DNA from: Burkholderiaceae bacterium
GTDB lineage: Bacteria; Pseudomonadota; Gammaproteobacteria; Burkholderiales; Burkholderiaceae_E
Direction: 5' to 3'
DNA: 25,240 nucleotides
NCBI GenBank assembly: GCA_019428955.1
Contig: JAHYJF010000013.1
Span: forward strand, 1 to 25,240
Below, in pieces: positions 1 to 7,318 of this stretch. The notes beneath the pieces are model-generated. The model ran no database searches. It was given only the letters and a program-made list of their open reading frames with translations, and was not told the origin of the DNA. Positions within the stretch are counted from its first letter, which is position 1. Each line of letters opens with the position of its first letter. The position numbers were made by a program, and so were the translations under genes.

Positions 1-26
1 GCCCGGCAGGCCAGCGCCACGAACTG

Positions 27-53
27 AGCTCGTCACGTAGTCCCTGACGAGCT
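27..53. repeat. 9-bp inverted repeat
   Basis: AGCTCGTCA (27-35) and TGACGAGCT (45-53) are exact inverted copies with a 9-nt spacer. No T-tract follows on either strand, so it is not a standard terminator. No gene is close enough to call it an operator. Confidence 0.3.
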
Positions 54-336
54 ACCGATATCCCTCCGCACACAGCACGGCCATCTGCCTGCAAGTGGCA
101 AATCAATGGGGCGTAGCCGCCGCATACACGCCAGTGGCATTTCGCTCGAATGGAACTGGGATCGGAGTCCGCGCGGACACCGGCAAAAATGGCTTATAGA
201 ACAGATGCTTGAAAGCTTTTCACCAAAACCGCGCAGTCAACAGGTCCGGAGAATATCGGCCCGGAGAGACTACTTCGGGGCCTCCCGGCAGCAGGGCCGG
301 TTAACAGCCCCTCCCGCATAACCCTCGAATACAACG

Positions 337-359
337 AGAAAATCCGGCCGAAGCCGGAT
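337..359 (-). terminator. Candidate rho-independent terminator with UUCG loop
   Basis: On the minus strand ATCCGGC and GCCGGAT (7 bp) enclose a TTCG tetraloop, and the stem is followed by TTTTC. A UUCG loop is typical of stable hairpins. It points the right way to end transcription from the minus-strand tct operon, whose last stop codon is at 896, but a transposase relic lies between. The T-tract is short. Confidence 0.45.
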
Positions 360-547
360 CAGGAGAACGATTTATCAAGGGCAAGTGGCGGAGGGGATGG
401 GCCTGAAAGACAACCTTCTCCAATCTAAGCCATTGATTTCTTTGAGCACAGAAAGCGCCCGCGATCATCGGTCAATGCTTCGACGTGCAATGATCGGCGT
501 TTGGCTCAATCGGCTCTTGACCGTCCAAAGACAGGAAGGAGCACGTT

Positions 548-835
548 GATCCTGAACTTCTGCTGGGCAGCCTACCCAAGGCCGAATGGCTGCTGGCCAA
601 TCGCGGCCATGAAGTGGACTGGTTCCGGGATGCGTTGAAAGACAGAGGGATGACGCCCTGCATCCCCAGCCGGAATTCCCGTACCAAACCCTTCCAGCAC
701 GACAAGCGCCGCAACAGGATCGAGATCATGTTCGGGCGGCTAAAACAGCGGCCCATGGTCACCACTTGATCCGACCGCTGCCCGAAGGTCTTACTCTCCG
801 TCGCGGCTGTTGCCGCAACGGTCATGTTCTGGGTT
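548..835 (+). pseudogene. IS5-family transposase relic (C-terminal part)
   Basis: The plus strand encodes, in one frame, the C-terminal signature of IS427-group IS5-family transposases: LPKAEWLLANRGHEVDWFRD, then TPCIPSRNSRTKP, the RRNRIEIMFGRLK block that carries the last catalytic Glu of the DDE triad, and DRCPKVLLS...ATVMFWV. An in-frame TGA at 767-769 falls where the family normally has an arginine (RVATRYDRCP). The N-terminal half, including the first catalytic Asp, is missing. It is therefore a dead fragment. No terminal inverted repeats were found around it. It is unrelated in detail to the intact IS5-family element at 5833-7318 and ends about 60 bp from the stop of tctA. Confidence 0.8.
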
Positions 836-895
836 GGAAACGTGAACGACCCATGGCCCCAAGTGCCAGATTTCGTTTGGCTGGCTGGGTGGTGT

Positions 896-2416
896 TTACG
901 GCTGGCCGGTTGTGCCGGATGATGGCTGACGCTTGCGAAACTGGTTGCGCAGCCGCAGCAGCAGTGCCACCAAAGCGAGCGCCAGGAAGGCCAGTGCGAC
1001 CGGCCGTTCAAGGAAATAGAGCATACCGGAATCATCCAGCAGGAAGGTCTGCCGCAGAGTCTCTTCCAAGCCCGGCCCAAGGATGAAGGCGATGATGAAG
1101 GCCGGCGGGCTCATGTCGACCTTCTTCATTATATAGCCCAGGAGCCCAAATAGTGTGATGAGTACCATGTCGAACACTTCCTGTTCGGTCGCATAGACGG
1201 CGATATAGCAAGTCAGGAAGATGATTGGATAGACCACCTGCGCGGGGATCTTGGCAACAATCCGGCCCAGATAGGCAGCGCCCCAATAGCCGACGATGAA
1301 GTATGTAAGGATGCAAAGCAGCCCGGCCGCAAAAAGTCCATAGATCAGATCATAGGATGTCTCGAACACACGAGGGCCGATCTCGACGCCATGAATAAGC
1401 ATCACCCCTGCCAGAAGCGCTGCCGAAGTGCTGCCCGGAATACCCAGGGTCAAGAGCGGGATCAGGTTCGAACCCGAAGTGGCGTTGTTGGCTGCCTCTG
1501 CTGCTGCGATTCCGGCAATTTCGCCTTTGCCCCAAGTTTCGGGTGTCTTCGATACCCGTTTGGCCTCTGAATAGGCAACGAAACTGGCCACGACCGAGCC
1601 GAGACCGGGCAGCATGCCCACGGCGGAACCAATGATCTGCGATCGGCAGATCGTCGGGAAGATGCGCTTGTATTCCGGCCAAGTCAGTCTGGAGTCATCG
1701 CGGTTGCCGGGGGTGCCAGCGATGGCTACCCCGGCGTTTGCGGCGATGCTTGCGCCGACCTTTTCAAACACCTCGGACAATACGAAAACGCCAAGTAGGA
1801 CCGGCACAAGGCCAAAACCGTCGACCAGGTGGAAAGAACCGAAGGTAAAACGGTCACCCGCAGTGATGGGGTCGGTGCCGACCAGCGAGAACAGCAGGCC
1901 AAGGACGACACTGAGCATTCCGGTAATCAGCGATTTCCCAAGCAGGCTGCCGATGATCACGAAGGCGCAGAGATACACTGCAACGAATTCGGGGGGGCCC
2001 AGGCGGGTTGCGTAGATGGCCAGAAAGGAGGCGCCGAAGATCAGCAGCAGTTCGGAAAAGATGTCTCCCTGTGCCGAGGCGACAACGGCGGTACGCAGCG
2101 CCTTGCCCTGTTTGCCCTGTTGCGTCAGGGGAAAGCCCTCGATCTGCGTTGCAGAGGCCTGGGGGGTGCCGGGCGTATTGAACAGGATCGCCGGGATCGA
2201 ACCGCCAAAGTCGGATGATTTGCTGACCGCATAGATCATGGCCAGAGCCGGCAGCGGCCCCATATAGAAGGTGACCGGGATCAGAAGCGAGATCATCGCC
2301 CCTGAAGACAGGCCCGGCACCGCGCCACCGATCAGCCCGATCAAGGTGCCAAGGATGGTGAAGACGACGGCTTGCCAGGATGAAAAGAGTTCGGTGAACC
2401 CGTCAATGATGCCCAT
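896..2416 (-). CDS. tctA: Tripartite tricarboxylate transporter, large permease subunit TctA
   Basis: This is the large (about 12 helix) inner-membrane subunit of a TctABC-type secondary transporter, which imports carboxylates delivered by a periplasmic binding protein. Family signatures are plain: GGAVPGLSSG near the N-terminus, FNTPGTPQASATQIEGFPL, MLPGLGSVVASFVAYSEAKR, and ATSGSNLIPLLTLGIPGSTS. The two PG-rich loops reflect the internal duplication of the family. The start is set at ATG 2416 because GGGAGGA lies just upstream; an in-frame GTG at 2434 would put that ribosome site inside the gene. This gives 506 residues, the usual TctA length. It is the last gene of the operon, 39 nt after tctB. 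The substrate cannot be read from the sequence. Confidence 0.93.
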   Translation of the reverse strand: MGIIDGFTELFSSWQAVVFTILGTLIGLIGGAVPGLSSGAMISLLIPVTFYMGPLPALAMIYAVSKSSDFGGSIPAILFNTPGTPQASATQIEGFPLTQQGKQGKALRTAVVASAQGDIFSELLLIFGASFLAIYATRLGPPEFVAVYLCAFVIIGSLLGKSLITGMLSVVLGLLFSLVGTDPITAGDRFTFGSFHLVDGFGLVPVLLGVFVLSEVFEKVGASIAANAGVAIAGTPGNRDDSRLTWPEYKRIFPTICRSQIIGSAVGMLPGLGSVVASFVAYSEAKRVSKTPETWGKGEIAGIAAAEAANNATSGSNLIPLLTLGIPGSTSAALLAGVMLIHGVEIGPRVFETSYDLIYGLFAAGLLCILTYFIVGYWGAAYLGRIVAKIPAQVVYPIIFLTCYIAVYATEQEVFDMVLITLFGLLGYIMKKVDMSPPAFIIAFILGPGLEETLRQTFLLDDSGMLYFLERPVALAFLALALVALLLRLRNQFRKRQPSSGTTGQP

Positions 2417-2455
2417 TGCGGTGTTTCCTCCCACACTTCAAAGGTTGATGGATGT

Positions 2456-3007
2456 CTACTGGAGGCCAATCAGGTGCCGCAGCCGGTAGGCAAGGCCATA
2501 AGAATCGTATTCCAGTATCCGGCCCGGATTCTCGAACACGCCGAGAAGGACGAAGAACAGCACATAGTAGGCCGCCACCGTCACAATGGGCAGGAGCAGG
2601 AGCCGCCCAAGACCCCGGCTGCCGAAGAGATAAAGCAAACCCGACATCGCCACTGCCGTAGGAAGTGCGTACTGGAAGAGTGTGATTGCCCAGACGTATC
2701 CGAAAGCAATTACCAGCAGCAGGATCACCCGCCCCGCAATGCGGCGGTCGAATACCGAGTTGGGCCCGGAAAGATTGCGCAACGCTGGCGGCAGATTTAT
2801 TGCAAGCTGCACGATGGCCAGCAGGGCACCGACAATCAGCACGAATTGCGGCAACCCCCGCGCGCCCAGACCGACATCGGTCCTTTCCTGGTAGATCAGC
2901 CCAAGCTGGGTCGCGAATACGGCGCAGGTTGCCAGCAACAGGACCGCGACCAGGCATTGCCTGATCGGGTCTGCTGAAATGGCGCGATTGGTATTGTCGT
3001 CGCCCAT
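2456..3007 (-). CDS. tctB: Tripartite tricarboxylate transporter, small permease subunit TctB
   Basis: This 183-residue membrane protein has four to five hydrophobic helices (for example CLVAVLLLATCAVFATQLGL, LPQFVLIVGALLAIVQLAI, VILLLVIAFGYVWAITLF and IVTVAAYYVLFFVLLGVF). The loop ERTDVGLGARGLPQF after the first helix is typical of TctB. TctB is the poorly conserved small membrane subunit that works with TctA. The gene starts 5 nt after the tctC stop codon. It has no strong Shine-Dalgarno site, which suggests translational coupling to tctC. Position between tctC and tctA is the standard order and adds weight to the call. Confidence 0.9.
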   Translation of the reverse strand: MGDDNTNRAISADPIRQCLVAVLLLATCAVFATQLGLIYQERTDVGLGARGLPQFVLIVGALLAIVQLAINLPPALRNLSGPNSVFDRRIAGRVILLLVIAFGYVWAITLFQYALPTAVAMSGLLYLFGSRGLGRLLLLPIVTVAAYYVLFFVLLGVFENPGRILEYDSYGLAYRLRHLIGLQ

Positions 3008-3012
3008 CTGGT

Positions 3013-4011
3013 TTACTGGCCCAGAGCCTTGCGGACCTCGGCGATAACCGGAGTCCAGGCTGCGGCCAGCGCCCTGAGCTTTGCATCCGTCGCCGGCGCA
3101 TCACGATAGACGATCGCCTGTTCGGCCTTTTTCATCATCGCGGTGAAGGCCGCATGCTCTGTCGCCCCCCTCACGGCGGCGGCCATACAAGTGACGAAGG
3201 CCGGGTCGACACCGGCGGGGGCGGCCAGAATGATCGGCGATTCGGTCGGCACATATTCGATGCCCTGTTCGGCCAGCGTCGGGATATCACCAACCTGCGC
3301 GTCACGTTCTTCTGCCAGCAGGCCTACGGCATGTTGGACATCGCTGAACGCGGGCACGGTATGCGCGCCGCTGGCCGAGAAATCCACCTCGCCCGAAATT
3401 AGGGCGTTCCGGGTATTTGCGCCGCCGTCGAAGGGCACGTCCTGTGTAAATTCCAGCAGACCGTTCTTCTCAAGGAACGCGGTCACGCCGACATGGCTGA
3501 CCGATCCGCGACCGGGATGCGACCAACGCACCCTTTCACCGGCGGCCCCCTTCTGCCTGATGAAGTCGATCAGTTGCTGCGTGGTTTCGATGCCCGAATC
3601 CCTGCGGACGACAATCGCCTGATTGGTCAGGCCGATCTGAGCGATTGGCACGAAATCCTCGAACCACGAAACCCCGGTGTCGCGCAGCATCGTCGACATC
3701 AAACCACCACCCATCGCAACCACCTGAAGCGTGGTGCCGTCTGGAGCAGCTTCTTTGACAAATTTCATCGCCGCAACCTGCGCCCCGCCGGGTTTGTTGA
3801 CTACCACCATCGGCGTGTCGTCGAGGAATTCCGGCATCACCGAGGCGAGAATGCGCGCATAGCTATCGGTGCCGCCACCGGCACCATAGCCGACGATCAA
3901 TTTAATCGGCCTAGTGACGCCACAGGTATCGGCAATTGCGGCCGTGCCGGCAAGCGCCGCCATGCCAGCACCGAGCAGCACCCCGAAAATTCTACGATTG
4001 GACTTGGTCAT
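3013..4011 (-). CDS. tctC: Tripartite tricarboxylate transporter substrate-binding protein TctC
   Basis: This is a periplasmic solute receptor of the Bug/TctC family. It begins with a Sec signal peptide (MTKSNRR, a hydrophobic stretch to about residue 25, predicted cleavage after AAIA before DTCG). The mature N-terminus has RPIKLIVGYGAGGGTDSYAR, the family's ligand-loop signature, followed by VNKPGGAQVAAMKFV. The start ATG at 4011 is chosen because GGGAGGA precedes it by a normal spacing; a longer frame to 4056 would bury that site. Length is 332 residues, normal for the family. The gene lies 63 nt after the RraA-like gene and 5 nt before tctB. Which carboxylate it binds is unknown; the partner aldolase-type gene suggests a carboxylated oxo-acid or a related compound. 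Confidence 0.92.
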   Translation of the reverse strand: MTKSNRRIFGVLLGAGMAALAGTAAIADTCGVTRPIKLIVGYGAGGGTDSYARILASVMPEFLDDTPMVVVNKPGGAQVAAMKFVKEAAPDGTTLQVVAMGGGLMSTMLRDTGVSWFEDFVPIAQIGLTNQAIVVRRDSGIETTQQLIDFIRQKGAAGERVRWSHPGRGSVSHVGVTAFLEKNGLLEFTQDVPFDGGANTRNALISGEVDFSASGAHTVPAFSDVQHAVGLLAEERDAQVGDIPTLAEQGIEYVPTESPIILAAPAGVDPAFVTCMAAAVRGATEHAAFTAMMKKAEQAIVYRDAPATDAKLRALAAAWTPVIAEVRKALGQ

Positions 4012-4074
4012 TGGTTCCTCCCAAAGTTTCAATGAAGCCGTGCGTCGCCATCGCAACGCACAAGGTGATTGCCC

Positions 4075-4857
4075 TCACTTGTAGCGGGCGCGGAAAAGCG
4101 GCTTGAGTTCGGCCAGGGGCGCCCGGCTTACGATTAGTTCGCGGGCCTGTGCTTCCGCCGCCTCATTTGCCAGCGCTTCGGCTAGGATAGGCTCGACCAG
4201 ATGCGGGGGGATGACACAGATGCCGGAATCGTCGGCAACAATGAAGTCGCCGGGATAAACCACAATGTCATGGATGGTGACGGGGCCGTTCACTTCCATG
4301 GCTTCCATCCGGTATTTGCCGGTCTTGGGTGTGCCGCCCTTGCACCAGACCGGGAAATCCAGGTCGCGGATCGTGTTCACGTCGCGCACCGCGCCAAAGA
4401 CGATTGCGCCGGAAAGGCCCTGGGTCTTGCCGACGAGGCAGGATTGCCCGCCCATGTTGGAAGCCTCGACATTACCACCGAAATCGACGCAGAGCACATC
4501 GCCCGGCTCGGAGACATAATGGCATTCGCGGCTGGACATCTTGATCGGATCCTTGTCAATGCCGCCTTGGGTCGGGGTTTTCCGCTCGGGGATGTTGCGC
4601 AGGGTGACGGCGGTACCGGCGATCCGCTTGCCGGGAATCAGGTTCGGCAGATGGGATTGCGCGATTGCCCCACAGATCCCATATTTGTCCAGGCAGTCGG
4701 AAACCCCGGTCGTCAGATCCTTGAGACCAAGATACGCCTGCCGAATTTCTTTGCTGACGCGCGGAAAATCTAGCGACTTGACCCGATCACGGGGGACTTC
4801 GCCCCAGATCCGGCCTTCTTTGTCGTAGTCGTCATAGATCTTGGCAACATTGGACAT
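4075..4857 (-). CDS. RraA-like / HMG-CHA aldolase family protein
   Basis: This 260-residue protein belongs to the RraA-like superfamily, which includes 4-hydroxy-4-methyl-2-oxoglutarate / 4-carboxy-4-hydroxy-2-oxoadipate aldolases and the RNase E inhibitor RraA. Visible signatures are VSDCLDKYG (52-60), GTAVTLRN (81-88), GGNVEASNMGG (127-137), GAVRDVNTI (155-163) and PGDFIVADDSGICVIP (202-217). The Arg158-Asp159 pair matches the R-D pair needed for metal-dependent aldolase chemistry. RraA itself is only about 160 residues, so the N-terminal extension and the operon with a carboxylate transporter favour a catabolic enzyme. It starts 16 nt after the iclR stop, with GGAGAGGAG overlapping that stop codon. 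The actual reaction is an inference; decarboxylase or other lyase activity is possible. Confidence 0.8.
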   Translation of the reverse strand: MSNVAKIYDDYDKEGRIWGEVPRDRVKSLDFPRVSKEIRQAYLGLKDLTTGVSDCLDKYGICGAIAQSHLPNLIPGKRIAGTAVTLRNIPERKTPTQGGIDKDPIKMSSRECHYVSEPGDVLCVDFGGNVEASNMGGQSCLVGKTQGLSGAIVFGAVRDVNTIRDLDFPVWCKGGTPKTGKYRMEAMEVNGPVTIHDIVVYPGDFIVADDSGICVIPPHLVEPILAEALANEAAEAQARELIVSRAPLAELKPLFRARYK

Positions 4858-4873
4858 GCTGCTTTCTCCTCTC

Positions 4874-5662
4874 CTAGGGGTTGGTATCTTTGCTCAGCGA
4901 GATGACGGCGCTGCGGATTTTTTCCGATGCCTCGATCAGGCGTCCGCGCAGCTTCTGGCTGCGGTCGTTATTCATTTCCGACAACGGACCCACCACGGTC
5001 AGCGCGGTGGTTTCGCCGCTGAAGAAAATCGGGACAGCCAAGGCAAAGGCATTGCCCCGCTGGCTGATGGCAAAGCCGTCTTGCCGTGCCTTCAGGATGG
5101 CTTTGTCGAAGTCGCCGGGACTGGCATAGGTGTTCTCGGCAAAGGTCTTGATCTTTGGCCAAAGTTTCGCGCTGTCGATCTCGGCACCCAGATGGGCCAG
5201 CAGGATCGTGCCGGTCGCTCCGTGGAAAAGGCTGCGGCGCTGGCCAACAGCCACGCCATAGCGAAGGCCGAGTTCGGGTTCCGCGCGCACGATCACCACG
5301 CGCTCTTCACCAGTTGCAGTTGAAAGCATGGTGGTTTCGCCGATCTCGGCCGTCAGGGCCTCAAGGATCGGCTGGGCCGCGCGCTTGATGCGGTCCACTG
5401 CCGGGGCCAGCGTTCCAGCCAGGGACAGGAAGATTGGTCCAAGGGCATAGGCCTTGGTTGCCGGATCCAGTTTCAGGAAGCCGAACTTGATCAACGTGCC
5501 CGCTGTTCTGAGGATGCGGCTTTTGTTCAGCCCCGTCAGCTCATGAATGTCGTGCAGCCTCAGCAGGCTGGTTTGGTGAAAGCAACGCAGGATTTCCATG
5601 GCGCACTCGACGGCGCCAACGGTGCGATCTATCTCGCGTGGTTTTCGTATAGTAGAATCCAT
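4874..5662 (-). CDS. IclR-family transcriptional regulator
   Basis: It has an N-terminal winged helix-turn-helix (RTVGAVECAMEILRCF, then LRLHDIHELTGLNKSRILRT and GFLKLDPATKAYALG) and a C-terminal IclR effector domain (VDRIKRAAQPILEALTAEIGETTML ... DGFAISQRG ... ALAVPIFF). IclR proteins usually repress or activate adjacent catabolic operons in response to a pathway metabolite. Here it is the first gene before the RraA-like and tctCBA genes on the same strand, so it probably controls them. Start choice is uncertain. ATG 5662 gives a family-like N-terminus (262 residues) but no clear ribosome site. GTG 5701 or TTG 5698 would add about 13 unusual residues and lie behind AGGAG. I prefer 5662 because the longer version would translate a TTGACA promoter-like element. 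Confidence 0.9.
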   Translation of the reverse strand: MDSTIRKPREIDRTVGAVECAMEILRCFHQTSLLRLHDIHELTGLNKSRILRTAGTLIKFGFLKLDPATKAYALGPIFLSLAGTLAPAVDRIKRAAQPILEALTAEIGETTMLSTATGEERVVIVRAEPELGLRYGVAVGQRRSLFHGATGTILLAHLGAEIDSAKLWPKIKTFAENTYASPGDFDKAILKARQDGFAISQRGNAFALAVPIFFSGETTALTVVGPLSEMNNDRSQKLRGRLIEASEKIRSAVISLSKDTNP

Positions 5663-5679
5663 ATTTTGCTTGGTAGAAT
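5652..5679. promoter_or_regulatory. GTAGAAT direct repeats at the iclR start
   Basis: GTAGAAT occurs at 5652-5658 and 5673-5679, exactly 21 bp apart (two helical turns), in an AT-rich stretch that straddles the iclR ATG (5662). A TTGACA element lies at 5693-5698 on the minus strand. Such spacing suits a dimeric regulator binding one DNA face, for instance IclR autoregulation. Only seven bases repeat, so chance is possible. Confidence 0.3.
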
Positions 5680-5763
5680 AAATAAATTCATGTGTCAACA
5701 CCCGTCTCCTTGGTCAAGTCCCATCGGTTTGCCGCATGGCCGTTCACCGCGCCCGCGGTCTGA

Positions 5764-5832
5764 CAGCAGCATCTCAAGAGCATTCTTGGCCTCTGCGACT
5801 CGCCAATGATGAACGCGGTCGAGGCCTACATC
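5764..5832 (+). pseudogene. NAD(P)H-dependent FMN reductase relic, left fragment
   Basis: In the plus-strand frame ending at 5832 the sequence reads QQHLKSILGLCDSPMMNAVEAYI. This matches the region of flavodoxin-fold NADPH-dependent FMN reductases (SsuE/ChrR/azoreductase-like) that runs from the (Q)xHLR helix to the P-E-A-Y-I strand. A TGA at 5761-5763 sits directly upstream in frame, and the flavin-binding N-terminal part of roughly 120 residues is absent. The frame continues across the inserted element at 7319. The gene was therefore truncated or decayed as well as interrupted. Confidence 0.7.
5827..5832. repeat. Target site duplication, left copy (TACATC)
   Basis: TACATC at 5827-5832 touches the left inverted repeat of the IS element and is repeated directly at 7319-7324 beside the right inverted repeat. 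It encodes Tyr-Ile of the interrupted reductase. Six bases is an unusual duplication length for IS5 relatives but is the only length consistent with these ends. Confidence 0.7.
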
Positions 5833-5847
5833 GTTCAGCCTGAACAA
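5833..5847. repeat. IS left terminal inverted repeat
   Basis: GTTCAGCCTGAACAA matches the reverse complement of 7304-7318 at 14 of 15 positions. The first 13 bases are also nearly self-complementary, so part of the match could reflect that symmetry. The flanking duplication and position 119 bp before the transposase start support the call. Confidence 0.75.
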
Positions 5848-5900
5848 GGCCGAAGCCATTGATTTGGCGCCTGAACCTGACGATTCCTGTCGCCATGGCC

Positions 5901-5936
5901 TGCAGGGTTTCATAGAATCTCTCATGAAACCCTGCA
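5901..5936. repeat. 13-bp perfect hairpin ahead of the transposase start
   Basis: TGCAGGGTTTCAT (5901-5913) and ATGAAACCCTGCA (5924-5936) are exact inverted copies with a 10-nt loop. The hairpin lies inside the IS between its left end and the ATG at 5952. In other IS elements such structures block read-through transcripts from outside promoters from being translated, or bind transposase subterminally. Either role here is inference. Confidence 0.6.
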
Positions 5937-5951
5937 ATTTCCGGTCACGTC

Positions 5952-7298
5952 ATGAAGCCAAGAACCCGAGAGCCCGAACAGGATGATCTCCTCCGCCCCC
6001 GGCTCATCGACTTGATCGATATGCGCCATGAGTTGGTGAAGCTCGCGGCACTGATCGACTGGGAGTTCTTCGAGACGGAATGGGCCGGGTTCTTCCCGTC
6101 AGCGACGGGCCGGCCGGCGACGGCGCCGCGGCTGGTGGCGGGGTTGCTCTACCTCCAGCACGCGTTCGATCTTTCGGACGAGGCTATCGTCGCGCGGTGG
6201 CGCGAGAACCCCTATTATCAGCACTTCACCGGCGAGACGTTCTTTCAGCACCGCCTGCCGATCGATCCGTCCTCGCTGACCCGTTGGCGCAAGCGGATCG
6301 GCGAGGAGGGGGTCGAGTGGCTGCTGACCAAGACCATCGAGGCCGGCCGCAAGTCCGGCGCAGTCGAGGAGCGAAGTCTGGATCAAGTCGCTGTCGACAC
6401 GACTGTCATGGAGAAGAATATCGCCTATCCGACCGATGCCCGGCTCTACGAGCGGGCGCGGGCGCAACTTGTTGACCTTGCCCGGGAAGCCGGTGTCGAA
6501 CTGCGGCAGAGTTACGCCCGCCTGGGTCCCCGGCTGGCAGCACAGATCGGCCGATACGCGCATGCACGGCAGTTCCGGCGCATGCGCAAAGCTTTGAGAA
6601 CGCTGAAAGGCTACACCGGCCGGGTTCTGCGCGATCTGCGCCGGCGGCTCGACGATATCCCCGAGGGGTCGTTGCGAGAGCGGATACTCGAGAAGCTCGT
6701 GCTGGTGTCGCACCTGCTGCACCAGGAGCCGAAGGGCGGCGACAAAATCTACTCCCTGCACGAACCCGGGGTCGACTGCATCTCGAAGGGCAAGGCGCAC
6801 AAACGCTACGAGTTCGGCACCAAGGTCAGCATCGCCACCACGCTGGCCGAGGGCTTCGTGGTCGGCATGCGGGCGCTGCCGGGCAATCCCTACGACGGCC
6901 ATACCCTCGCCGAGGCGCTGGAGCAGGTCGAAATTCTCACCGATCGGCGCCCGGACCTTGCCGTCGTCGACCGCGGCTACCGCGGCCACGGTGTCGAGGA
7001 CCCCCGCGTGCTGATCAGCGGCACCCGCCGCGGCCTGACACCGGCGCTCTCGAAAGCCCTCCGGCGACGCAGCAGCATCGAGCCCGAGATCGGCCACATG
7101 AAGACCGACGGCCGGTTGTCGCGCTGCTTTCTCAAGGGCACCATCGGTGACGCGCTCTTTGCCCTGCTCTGCGGCTGCGGCCACAACATCCGCAAGATCC
7201 TCGCCCATCTCCGGGCTTGGCTTGCCGCCATTATCACCGTGCTCCTGAGCCTCATCGAGCTCCGGAATCACCGCCAAAACGGCTGTGCCGCAGCATGA
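5952..7298 (+). CDS. IS5-family DDE transposase
   Basis: This 448-residue transposase has the N-terminal InsH/DUF772-type region (EFFETEWAGFFPSATGRPA ... LVAGLLYLQHAFDLSDEAIV, ENPYYQHFTGE). A DDE catalytic core follows: Asp149 in VAVDTTVMEKN, Asp340 in LAVVDRGYRGHG and Glu377 in RRRSSIEPEIGHMK. The arrangement and length fit the larger IS5-family groups such as the IS1478 type. The frame is intact. No clear Shine-Dalgarno site precedes the ATG, and a strong hairpin lies just upstream, consistent with low basal expression. Exact group assignment would need an ISfinder comparison. Confidence 0.92.
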   Translation: MKPRTREPEQDDLLRPRLIDLIDMRHELVKLAALIDWEFFETEWAGFFPSATGRPATAPRLVAGLLYLQHAFDLSDEAIVARWRENPYYQHFTGETFFQHRLPIDPSSLTRWRKRIGEEGVEWLLTKTIEAGRKSGAVEERSLDQVAVDTTVMEKNIAYPTDARLYERARAQLVDLAREAGVELRQSYARLGPRLAAQIGRYAHARQFRRMRKALRTLKGYTGRVLRDLRRRLDDIPEGSLRERILEKLVLVSHLLHQEPKGGDKIYSLHEPGVDCISKGKAHKRYEFGTKVSIATTLAEGFVVGMRALPGNPYDGHTLAEALEQVEILTDRRPDLAVVDRGYRGHGVEDPRVLISGTRRGLTPALSKALRRRSSIEPEIGHMKTDGRLSRCFLKGTIGDALFALLCGCGHNIRKILAHLRAWLAAIITVLLSLIELRNHRQNGCAAA

Positions 7299-7303
7299 TA
7301 GGG

Positions 7304-7318
7304 TTGTTCAGGCCGAAC
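7304..7318. repeat. IS right terminal inverted repeat
   Basis: TTGTTCAGGCCGAAC is the inverted counterpart of 5833-5847 with one mismatch. It begins 5 nt after the transposase stop codon and is followed directly by the second TACATC copy (7319-7324). Confidence 0.75.

Larger units (their letters stand above)
1..546. other. Gene-poor segment, no recognisable gene
   Basis: No open frame here resembles a known family. The longest plus-strand frame (106-321, 71 codons) has no convincing ribosome binding site and a composition like random GC-rich DNA. The segment holds a short inverted repeat (27-53) and a terminator-like hairpin (337-359). It leads into a transposase relic, so it may be debris from past insertions and deletions. 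I cannot say what it once encoded. Confidence 0.5.
5833..7318 (+). mobile_element. IS5-family insertion sequence, complete, 1486 bp
   Basis: The element is delimited by terminal inverted repeats: GTTCAGCCTGAACAA at the left (5833-5847) and, read on the other strand, GTTCGGCCTGAACAA at the right (7304-7318), 14 of 15 matching. TACATC flanks both ends as a direct repeat. It carries one intact DDE transposase gene that fills most of its length and stops 5 nt before the right repeat. It interrupts an FMN-reductase gene whose reading frame rejoins exactly when the element and one TACATC copy are removed. The intact transposase, clean ends and surviving duplication point to fairly recent arrival. 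Confidence 0.85.

Noticed and set aside
106..321. Small plus-strand open frame of 71 codons
   Set aside because: No ribosome site, no recognisable motif and skewed composition.
5901..5936. Hairpin as the left end of the IS
   Set aside because: The inverted repeat at 5833-5847 has a partner at the right end and a flanking duplication; the hairpin does not.
6099..7277. Minus-strand open frame of 392 codons in the IS element
   Set aside because: Antisense to the intact transposase; high GC keeps this frame open.
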